This document shows positions 11,542-19,977 of a stretch of 64,000 nt of DNA, in pieces. Source of the DNA: Pleurodeles waltl (lineage: Eukaryota > Chordata > Amphibia > Caudata > Salamandridae); contig NC_090444.1 in NCBI RefSeq assembly GCF_031143425.1, forward strand, positions 1,317,205,324 to 1,317,269,323. Reading direction: 5' to 3'. The position numbers and the translations under genes were made by a program. The notes beneath the pieces were generated by a model. The model made no database searches. It had not been told where the DNA came from and saw nothing but the letters and a program-made list of their open reading frames with translations. How positions within the stretch are numbered: the first letter of the stretch is position 1; each line of letters begins with the position of its first letter.

Positions 11542-13083
11542 TTTCCCTAGGTGCCGGCTGAGCTAGAGGCCAAAATCTACAGGTAGGCACTTTGCAAAAA
11601 ACAGCTCTGTTTTCTGTCAAAAAATGGGATGTGCCCACTTTGTGTTTTGGGACATTTCCTGTCGCGGGCGCTAGGACTACCCACACAAGTGAGGTATCAT
11701 TTTTATCGGGAGACTTGGGGGAACGCTGGGTAGAAGGAAATTTGTGGCTTCTCTCAGATTCCAGAACTTTCTGTCACCGAAATGTGAGGATTTGTTTGTT
11801 TTTTTAGCCAAATTTTGAGGTTTGCAAAGGATTCTGGGTAACAGAACCTAGTCAGAGCCCCACAAGTCACCCCATCTTGGATTCCCCTAGGTCTCTTGTT
11901 TTAAAAAATGCACAGGTTTGGTAGGTTTCCCTAGGTGCCGGCTGAGCTAGAGGCCAAAATCTACAGGTAGGCACTTTGCAAAAAACAACTCTGTTTTCTG
12001 TGATGTTTCCACGTTGTGTTTTGGGGCATATCCTGTCGCGGGCGCTAGGCCTACCCACACAAGTTAGGTACCATTTTGTATCGGGAGACTTGGGGGAACG
12101 CTGGGTGGAAGGAAGTTTGTGGCTCCTCTCAGATTCCAGAACTTTCTGTCACCGAAATGTGAGGAAAATATGTTTTTTTAGCCAAATTTTGAGGTTTGCA
12201 AAGTATTCTGGGTAAGAGAACCTGGTCAGAGCCCCACAAGTCACCCCATCTTGGATTCCCCTAGGTCTCTAGTTTTTAAAAATGCACAGGTTTGGTAGGT
12301 TTCCCTAGATGGCGGCTGAGCTAGAGGCCAAAATCTACAGGTAGGCACTTTGCAAAAAACAGGTCTGTTTTCTGTCAAAAAATGAGATGTGCATACTTTG
12401 TGTTTTGGGACATTTCCTGTCGCGGGCGCTAGAACTACCCACACAAGTGAGGTATCATTTTTATCGGGAGACTTGGGGGAACGCTGGGTGGAAGGAAATT
12501 TGTGGCTCCTCTCAGATTCCAGAACTTTCTGTCACCGAAATGTGAGGAAAATGTGTTTTTTTAGCCAAATTTTTAGGTTTGCAAAGGATTCTGGGTAACA
12601 GAACCTGGTCAGAGCCCCACAAGTCACCCCATCTTGGATTCCCCTAGGTCTCTAGTTTTGAAAAATGCACAGGTTTGGTAGGTTTCCCTAGATGCCGGCT
12701 GAGCTAGAGGCCAAAATCTACAGGTAGGCACTTTGCAAAAAACAGCTCTGTTTTCTGTGATGTGTCCACGTTGTGTTTTGGGGCATATCCTGTTGCGGGC
12801 GCTAGGCCTACCCACACAAGTGAGGTACCGTTTTTATCGGGAGACTTGGGGGAACACTGGGTGGAAGGACATTTGTGGCTCCTCTCAGATTCCAGAACTT
12901 TCTGTCACCGAAATGTGAGGAAAATATGTTTTTTTAGCCAAATTTTGAGATTTGCAAAGGATTCCGGGTAACGAACCTGGTCAGAGCCCCACAAGTCACC
13001 CCATCTTGGATTCCCCTAGGTCTCTAGTTTTCAAAAATGCACAGGTTTGGTAGGTTCCCCTGAGCTAGAGGCCAAAATCTACA
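11542..13083 (-). repeat. Satellite block 4, reverse orientation
   Basis: This 1,542-bp reverse arm begins TTTCCCTAGG and ends at AATCTACA. It contains the deleted monomer near 13053. Confidence 0.95.
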
Positions 13084-14066
13084 ATCTACTTGTGGGGCTC
13101 TGACCAGGTTCTGTTACCCAGAATCCTTTGCAAACCTCAAAACGTTGCTAAAAAAAATATTTTCCTCACATTTCGGTGACAGAAAGTTCTGTAATCTGAG
13201 AGGAGCCACAAATTTCCTTCCACCCAGCGTTCCCCCAAGTCTCCCGATAAAAATGGTACCTCACTTGTGTGGGTAAGCCTTGCGCCCGCGACAGGATATG
13301 CCCCAAAACACAACGTGGACACATCACAGAAAACAGAGCTGTTTTTCGCAGAGTGCCTACCTGTAGATTTTGGCCTCTAGCTCAGCCGGCACCTAGGGAA
13401 ACCTACGAAACCTGTGCATTTTTGAAAACTAGAGACCTAGGGGAATCCAAGATGGGGTGACTTGTGGGGCTCTGACCAGGTTCTGTTACCCAGAATCCTT
13501 TGCAAACCTCAAAATGTGGTTAAAAAAACATATTTTCCTCACATTTCGGTGACAGAAAGTTCTGGAATCTGAGAGGAGCCACAAATTTCCTTCCACCCAG
13601 CGTTCCCCCAAGTCTCCCGATAAAAATGGTACCTCACTTGTGTGGGTAGGCCTAGCTCCCGCGACAGGATATGCCCCAAAACACAACGTGGATACAATAC
13701 AGAAAACAGAGCTGTTTTTTGCAAAGTGCCTACCTGTAGATTTTGGCCTCTAGCTCAGCCGGTACCTAGGGAAACCTACCAAACTTGTGCATTTTTGAAA
13801 ACTAGAGACCTAGGGGAATCCAAGATGGGGTGACTTGTGGGGCTCTGACCAGGTTCTGTTACCCAGAATCCTTTGCAAACCTCAAGATTTGGATAAAAAA
13901 GCACATTTTCCTCACATTTCGGTGACAGAAAGTTCTGGAATCTGAAAGGAGCCACAAATTTCCTTCTACCCAGCGTTCCCCCAAGTCTCCCGATAAAAAT
14001 TATACCTCATTTGTGTGTGTAATCCTAGCGCCCCGCGACAGGAAATGTCCCAAAACACAAAGTGGG
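13084..14066 (+). repeat. Satellite block 5, forward orientation
   Basis: A 983-bp near-copy of block 3, one base shorter (an A fewer in the run after GGAT near 13893). Confidence 0.95.
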
Positions 14067-16000
14067 TTTCCCTAGGTGCCGGCTGAGCTAGAGGCCAAAA
14101 TCTACAGGTAGGCACTTTGCAAAAAACAGCTCTGTTTTCTGTCAAAAAATGGGATGTGCCCACTTTGTGTTTTGGGACATTTCCTGTCGCGGGCGCTAGG
14201 ACTACCCACACAAGTGAGGTATCATTTTTATCGGGAGACTTGGGGGAACGCTGGGTAGAAGGAAATTTGTGGCTTCTCTCAGATTCCAGAACTTTCTGTC
14301 ACCGAAATGTGAGGATTTGTTTGTTTTTTTAGCCAAATTTTGAGGTTTGCAAAGGATTCTGGGTAACAGAACCTAGTCAGAGCCCCACAAGTCACCCCAT
14401 CTTGGATTCCCCTAGGTCTCTTGTTTTAAAAAATGCACAGGTTTGGTAGGTTTCCCTAGGTGCCGGCTGAGCTAGAGGCCAAAATCTACAGGTAGGCACT
14501 TTGCAAAAAACAACTCTGTTTTCTGTGCTGTTTCCACGTTGTGTTTTGGGGCATATCCTGTCGCGGGCGCTAGGCCTACCCACACAAGTTAGGTACCATT
14601 TTGTATCGGGAGACTTGGGGGAACGCTGGGTGGAAGGAAGTTTGTGGCTCCTCTCAGATTCCAGAACTTTCTGTCACCGAAATGTGAGGAAAATATGTTT
14701 TTTTAGCCAAATTTTGAGGTTTGCAAAGTATTCTGGGTAAGAGAACCTGGTCAGAGCCCCAAAAGTCACCCCATCTTGGATTCCGCTAGGTCTCTAGTTT
14801 TTAAAAATGCAAAGGTTTGGTAGGTTTCCCTAGGTGGCGGCTGAGCTAGAGGCCAAAATCTACAGGTAGGCACTTTGCAAAAAACAGGTCTGTTTTCTGT
14901 CAAAAAATGAGATGTGCATACTTTGTGTTTTGGGACATTTCCTGTCGCGGGCGCTAGAACTACCCACACAAGTGAGGTATCATTTTTATCGGGAGACTTG
15001 GGGGAACGCTGGGTGGAAGGAAATTTGTGGCTCCTCTCAGATTCCAGAACTTTCTGTCACCGAAATGTGAGGAAAATGTGTTTTTTTAGCCAAATTTTGA
15101 GGTTTGCAAAGGATTCTGGGTAACAGAACCTGGTCAGAGCCCCACAAGTCACCCCATCTTGGATTCCCCTAGGTCTCTAGTTTTGAAAAATGCACAGGTT
15201 TGGTAGGTTTCCCTAGATGCCGGCTGAGCTAGAGGCCAAAATCTACAAGTAGGCACTTTGCAAAAAACAGCTCTGTTTTCTGTGATGTGTCCACGTTGTG
15301 TTTTGGGGCATATCCTGTTGCGGGCGCTAGGCCTACCCACACAAGTGAGGTACCGTTTTTATCGGGAGACTTGGGGGAACACTGGGTGGAAGGACATTTG
15401 TGGCTCCTCTCAGATTCCAGAACTTTCTGTCACCGAAATGTGAGGAAAATATGTTTTTTTAGCCACATTTTGAGGTTTGCAAAGGATTCTGGGTAACAGA
15501 ACCTGGTCAGAGCCCCACAAGTCACCCCATCTTGGATTCCCCTAGGTCTCTAGTTTTCAAAAATGCACAGGTTTGGTAGGTTTCCCTAGGTGCCGGCTGA
15601 GCTAGAGGCCAAAATCTACAGGTAGGCACTTTGCAAAAAACAGCTCTGTTTTCTGTGATGTGTCCACGTTGTGTTTTGTGGCATATCCTGTCGCGGGCGC
15701 TAGGCCTACCCACACAAGTGAGGTACCATTTTTATCGGGAGACTTGGGGGAACGCTGGGTGGAAGAAAATTTGTGGCTCCTCTCAGATTACAGAACTTTC
15801 TGTCACCGAAATGTGAGGAAAATATGTTTTTTTAGCCATATTTTGAGGTTTGCAAAGGATTCTGAGTAACAGAACCTGGTCAGAGCCCCACAAGTCACCC
15901 CATCTTGGATTCCCCTAGGTCTCTAGTTTTAAAAAATGCACAGGTTTGGTAGGTTTCCCTAGGTGCCGGCTGAGTTAGAGGCCAAAATCTACAGGTAGGC
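14067..16000 (-). repeat. Satellite block 6, reverse orientation, left part
   Basis: Reverse monomers run to ...ACAGGTAGGC, where the 5' LTR of the retrotransposon begins. The block resumes at 22171 with GGCACTTTGC. Confidence 0.95.
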
Positions 16001-16084
16001 TGTGTAACCGGGCGCCTCCGGACGCCGGTTCTTTGTCGGAGCGAACGACCGCCGGGGGATACCCCGGGGGCACCCGAGGGATTC

Positions 16085-16116
16085 CTGACGTGATGACGTC
16101 CAACGTCATCCGTCAG
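16085..16116. promoter_or_regulatory. CRE-like inverted repeat in the LTR
   Basis: CTGACG at the left and CGTCAG at the right enclose GATGACGT and ACGTCATC, an imperfect palindrome of 32 bp with several TGACG half sites. ATF/CREB-type factors bind TGACGTCA-like sequences, so it may be an enhancer in U3. The 3' LTR has the same element unchanged (about 21302-21333). Function is inferred from the motif only. Confidence 0.45.
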
Positions 16117-16645
16117 ACAAAAACAGGAAGGACGGCCGACGGAAGAGAAGCGCCGCGCGACCCAGAGAGAGACGCCGACGTCAGGGAGAGCCGGAGAGAC
16201 GAACGCCACAGGCCGCCAAGAGAGAAGGGAAACCCCGCCGTGGACGAGGAACAACGGACGGAGAGCGGAAACCCTTGGGCGCCTCCCGCCCCTGCCGAGA
16301 CGAAGTCGGGAGATCCCCTACAAGTCGGCCGCGTCCCTGGATGGGCGTGGCCAAGTCAGGTACGAGCGTACCGGGGCTGGGACTGGGGTTCCGGGTGGTT
16401 GGCTGGGTTTAAGGGGGCTAAGAAGGGAGGGCTGAGGTCGTGTAGGGAAGGGGAGCCAATTTGAACAGGACCACAGTTAACTGAAGAATAACCACACAAG
16501 GACCGTACCCAGACCAGTGAATAAAACTGTAAGGGGGTCACAGAAAGGGCACAACGAAAGGAAGTCACAAGAGAAAAGTAACCCCACATTCCTCCACCTC
16601 CACAGAACCCCCCCCCTCTCACTCCTTACTAACCCCAATTAACCG

Positions 16646-16655
16646 TATATAAATA
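16646..16655 (+). promoter_or_regulatory. TATA box of the 5' LTR
   Basis: TATATAAATA lies 645 bp into the LTR and about 225 bp upstream of the AATAAA signal, the normal U3-R layout. Transcription of the element would start near 16680. Confidence 0.6.
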
Positions 16656-16869
16656 ATTTTCCCCACTTACCTGTTCCTTTCTCCTTCTTTGTTTTGGGAA
16701 ATCCTGGGGCCATGAGAGCCGGGTGAACAAGACCTCTCCCTCCGAACCGGACCAGGCCGTCCCGGGAACACCAAGGAACCCTGAAAAGAAAAGGGATTTA
16801 TATCAGTTTTGGACTTGGAATATAACAGTTTGGCGGAAAAGCTAGTGCTACAATCCCAACGAACAAGAA

Positions 16870-16875
16870 AATAAA
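16870..16875 (+). promoter_or_regulatory. Polyadenylation signal of the 5' LTR
   Basis: AATAAA sits about 80 bp before the LTR end. The working copy for the transcript would be the matching site in the 3' LTR at 22088-22093. A further AATAAA at 16520 lies upstream of the TATA box and is unlikely to serve. Confidence 0.55.
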
Positions 16876-16953
16876 CGTACTACACCCTTAAGTGCTGCGT
16901 CTGTCACCTTCTTCCAATATCCCCTCGACTCGGGATAAAAGACCCCGCCACAG

Positions 16954-16970
16954 TGGTGTCAGAAGTGGGA
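16954..16970 (+). other. Primer-binding site, tRNA-Leu type
   Basis: TGGTGTCAGAAGTGGGA starts one base after the LTR end. It begins with TGG, the complement of the tRNA CCA tail, and its complement ends TTCTGACACCA. This matches the 3' end of vertebrate tRNA-Leu(CAA) as I remember it. It would prime minus-strand DNA synthesis. Confidence 0.75.
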
Positions 16971-17001
16971 TATTGGAATAGGCGACAGAGACTTCCCAAC
17001 C

Positions 17002-19977
17002 ATGGAGGAGAAGTGTACCATATCCGATATGATGCAACAGTTGGCCTCCGGACAAAGACACCTACAATTAGTGTGGGAAGAGCAGCAAAAAGAGGCCAAG
17101 TTGGAAAGAGAGGCACTACAAAATGCCCTTAAGAGTCAGGCCACCATAATGGCCAACAACCAGTTGGTTCATGAAACCGCCATTAAGAATCTCACAGATA
17201 CCATCGCTGCTACCCGCGTACACCCGAATGTGCCCAGTTCGGTCTTACAACGATATCAAGAAGGTGAAGACCCCGATGCCTTTTTCACCAATTTTGAACA
17301 AGTTGCTACTTCCGCTACTTGGCCTCAGGAGCGATGGGGCCAATATATCGCCCCCTTATTGACGGGGACTCTCCAAGCCGCCTATCAAGCGGTAAACCCC
17401 GGTGGAATAACCCCCTATAAGGATATTAAAAAGAGCATCTTAGAACGGGTGGGTTTTGATTCTGAACATTATCGGGTCCGGTTTCGAAAAGCTAAGTGGG
17501 GGCCCAACGAAAATCCCCGGGCCCTATATTTTAGGATCAAAGATCTGGGTCTCAAATGGTTGGGCCCCATAGGGACAAATCGGGAAGACATTATTGAGAT
17601 CGTGCTCTTAGAGCAATACCTGGACGCTCTGCCTCCGTCTACACGCAACTGGATCAAACAACATCCAAACCCGGATACCAATACTACCATCGAGTTGGCC
17701 TGCGCCTTTCATTGCTCCCTTGAGTTCAAAGTAACCCCCCCCCGATCAACACCTAGTCCCCTGCGTCTGGGTTCCGGAACATCCTCGACCGTGGGACGAA
17801 GAATCAATGAGGACATAGGGAAAACCCGGGGACTGGATAGGCCCTATATACAACAACCTCAGTGTTTCAGTTGCGGGGAATGGGGCCACATAGCTCGAGG
17901 TTGCCCCCTGAAAACAGAAAAACCGGAACCCATGGAAATAGGGGTCACTAGGGGAAGAGTCTTTTATACAGGGAGAAGAGACACCCCTTATAAAAAGAGA
18001 CTGATTATCAATGGGAAAAGCACAGTGGCCCTCATTGATTCAGGGTGCAGCCAATCTGTGGTCAGGGCCGGGTTGTTCGACGCACATTACTATACTTCGG
18101 GACTCACGGTATCAATCTGTTGTATCCATGGAGAAACCAGAGAATATCCCCTAATCTGGACAACCCTCACCTGGGGAGGAAAAGAAATACCCATAAGAGT
18201 GGGTTTAGTAGAGCAACTGGTTGAAGAAGCTATTATAGGAACTGACTTTTCGGAATTCCCGCAACTCCTAGACAGCCTTAGACAGCTCGAAGAAACTAAC
18301 AACTGGTGGAAGGACGCTCCTTTCCCCAATATGCCTCTATCACCTCCGAGAGTACGACCTAAACTCTCCCGGAAGGAGAAAAGAATAATTAAGAAAGCCT
18401 ATACCCAAGACCACTCCAGCAGGCCCCGGGTAATTACAAAGGTCCTCGCCCTCACTGCTCTTCCCAGCTTCCGGACTTCTCAAAGAGAAGACCCCAGTTT
18501 AATTCATGCATGGAAAAGTGCACGGCCACGGAACCCCCAGGATAAGGGTCCCTCGTTCACCATAGTTAAGGACCTATTATACCGAGTCACTTACAAAGAC
18601 CAAGACGAAAAGAAACAGTTGATAGTTCCAGAACCTTATAGACAACAAGTTCTACACTTAGCACACAGCCAGCCAGGGGGTGGACACTATGGGAGGGAGA
18701 AAACAGAGGAGTATTTGTTGAGGAAGTTTTACTGGCCGGGGGTATTTTCCCAGATTAGGAAGTTCTGTCAACAATGTCCAAAATGCCAATTGATTGACCC
18801 AGGCTCACGGAGAAAGGCCCCTTTACAACCCCTCCCCATCATTGATGTCCCCTTCTCCAGAATAGGGATGGACCTCGTTGGCCCTCTTCTGCCCTCGTCG
18901 AGAGGCTATCGGTATATATTGGTATTAGTGGATTACGCCACGAGATACCCTGAGGCTATTCCCCTCTCTAGTATTAACACCAAGAGTGTTGCACACGCCA
19001 TGATAGGGTTCTTTTCCCGAGTTGGGTTTCCTCGAGAAATCCTAACGGACCAAGGTACCCAATTTATGTCCAACCTGATGACACAAATATGTCAGCTATT
19101 GGGGATTAAACAGTTACGGACGTCGGTCTATCATCCACAAACCGATGGTTTGGTGGAGAGATACAACTGTACCCTCAAAACACTACTAAAGAAAGCTATC
19201 TCGGAGACAGGTAAGGACTGGGATAGGAAACTCCCCTTAGTATTATACGCAATCAGGACACACGAACAAGCCTCTACGGGCCATAGTCCGTTTGAGCTGT
19301 TGTTTGGGCGACAACCACGGACCCTACTAGATATGGCTGCTGAGATGTGGGAAGAAGAAGACGGGGAAAAAACCATTCTAAAATACGCCTGTGAGTTAAA
19401 AACCCACCTACATACAGTATGGGAAAGCGTAAGGGAACACTTGGAGAGGGCCCAAGACAAGCAGAAAAGGAATTATGATCGGAATACCCAATTGAGGTCC
19501 TTTTCCCTAGGAGATAAAGTGCTAGTTCTTCTTCCCAGTTCAGACAACAAATTGTTGGCCAAGTGGCAGGGACCCTACACCGTAACAGGACTAGTAACCC
19601 CCGTAACTTATAAAATTCAGCTTAACGATACTCCCCCTAGGTCACAGATCTTCCATGTTAACTTATTAAAAAGATGGGAAGAACCTCCGAACGACCCAAG
19701 GCACGGCTGCCTAGTTAATACCGTTAAGGAGCTGGAGATAGGGTGGTGCCCCACTGATCCCCCTGGCGAGAGGGAGGTTCCTATCATTAATACAGAGATC
19801 TCAATTCAACAAAATAGACAATTGAAGGATCTCTTCGATAAACACGTTCGGGTGTTCTCCTCGATACCCGGTAGGACACGATTGGTACATCATCAAATCC
19901 TCACACCACCTGGGAAGACCGTACGACTAAAACCTTATCGTATCCCTGAAGCTAGGAAAACCCTCGTAGAAAACTAA
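17002..19977 (+). CDS. Gag-protease-integrase polyprotein of Gmr1-like element (stops early in RT)
   Basis: 991 codons from an ATG in a good context (ACCATGG), 50 bp after the LTR. Domains in order: a helical, probably coiled-coil N-terminus (about 15-65); a capsid-like region whose residues 155-236 resemble a SCAN domain (WLGP, then LLEQYLDALP); a zinc knuckle CX2CX4HX4C at C288, C291, H296, C301; an aspartic protease with D346-S347-G348 and a later GTDF; the integrase HHCC finger (H555, H562, C592, C595); the DDE core D624, D683, E719 with D-X35-E spacing; a GPY motif at 857-859; and the leading part of RT (from about 935). Gag and Pol are one frame with no frameshift. Integrase precedes RT, as in Gmr1 elements. 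The frame ends at TAA 19975-19977; the codons after it continue the RT domain in the same frame, so the stop is an interruption, not a natural end. Confidence 0.93.
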   Translation: MEEKCTISDMMQQLASGQRHLQLVWEEQQKEAKLEREALQNALKSQATIMANNQLVHETAIKNLTDTIAATRVHPNVPSSVLQRYQEGEDPDAFFTNFEQVATSATWPQERWGQYIAPLLTGTLQAAYQAVNPGGITPYKDIKKSILERVGFDSEHYRVRFRKAKWGPNENPRALYFRIKDLGLKWLGPIGTNREDIIEIVLLEQYLDALPPSTRNWIKQHPNPDTNTTIELACAFHCSLEFKVTPPRSTPSPLRLGSGTSSTVGRRINEDIGKTRGLDRPYIQQPQCFSCGEWGHIARGCPLKTEKPEPMEIGVTRGRVFYTGRRDTPYKKRLIINGKSTVALIDSGCSQSVVRAGLFDAHYYTSGLTVSICCIHGETREYPLIWTTLTWGGKEIPIRVGLVEQLVEEAIIGTDFSEFPQLLDSLRQLEETNNWWKDAPFPNMPLSPPRVRPKLSRKEKRIIKKAYTQDHSSRPRVITKVLALTALPSFRTSQREDPSLIHAWKSARPRNPQDKGPSFTIVKDLLYRVTYKDQDEKKQLIVPEPYRQQVLHLAHSQPGGGHYGREKTEEYLLRKFYWPGVFSQIRKFCQQCPKCQLIDPGSRRKAPLQPLPIIDVPFSRIGMDLVGPLLPSSRGYRYILVLVDYATRYPEAIPLSSINTKSVAHAMIGFFSRVGFPREILTDQGTQFMSNLMTQICQLLGIKQLRTSVYHPQTDGLVERYNCTLKTLLKKAISETGKDWDRKLPLVLYAIRTHEQASTGHSPFELLFGRQPRTLLDMAAEMWEEEDGEKTILKYACELKTHLHTVWESVREHLERAQDKQKRNYDRNTQLRSFSLGDKVLVLLPSSDNKLLAKWQGPYTVTGLVTPVTYKIQLNDTPPRSQIFHVNLLKRWEEPPNDPRHGCLVNTVKELEIGWCPTDPPGEREVPIINTEISIQQNRQLKDLFDKHVRVFSSIPGRTRLVHHQILTPPGKTVRLKPYRIPEARKTLVEN
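17863..17904 (+). other. Zinc knuckle of Gag
   Basis: Codons 288-301 encode a CX2CX4HX4C retroviral-type zinc knuckle, which binds genomic RNA for packaging in this family. It marks the nucleocapsid end of Gag, about 45 residues ahead of the protease active site. Confidence 0.9.

Larger units (their letters stand above)
10558..13083. repeat. Composite higher-order repeat containing an inversion, 2,526 bp
   Basis: The unit is a forward arm (about 984 bp) plus a reverse arm (about 1,542 bp). The whole structure, including both inversion junctions, is repeated in tandem from 13084. Shared private variants include GTGGATACAATACAG (near 11163 and 13689), GCGCCCCGCGACAGG (near 11504 and 14029) and TTTGTTTG in the reverse arm (near 11791 and 14316). 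The second copy is interrupted by the Gmr1-like retrotransposon. Confidence 0.88.
16001..16952 (+). repeat. 5' LTR, 952 bp
   Basis: It begins TGTGTAACC and ends CCGCCACA, with a 4-bp inverted end TGTG/CACA. The first 400 bases are GC- and CpG-rich and hold CRE-like sites. A TATA box and then an AATAAA signal follow in the 3' third. Compared with the 3' LTR it differs at about nine positions plus a shorter C run near 16610. An open frame of 143 codons (16033-16464) lies in it; this is the LTR counterpart of the extension of pol into the 3' LTR and I do not call it a gene. Confidence 0.93.

Noticed and set aside
15895..16254. 119-codon minus-strand ORF across the satellite/LTR border
   Set aside because: It spans an insertion junction, so it cannot be an old gene.
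16033..16464. 143-codon ORF in the 5' LTR as a separate gene
   Set aside because: It is the LTR counterpart of the pol frame running into the 3' LTR. It lies upstream of the TATA box and has no known domain.
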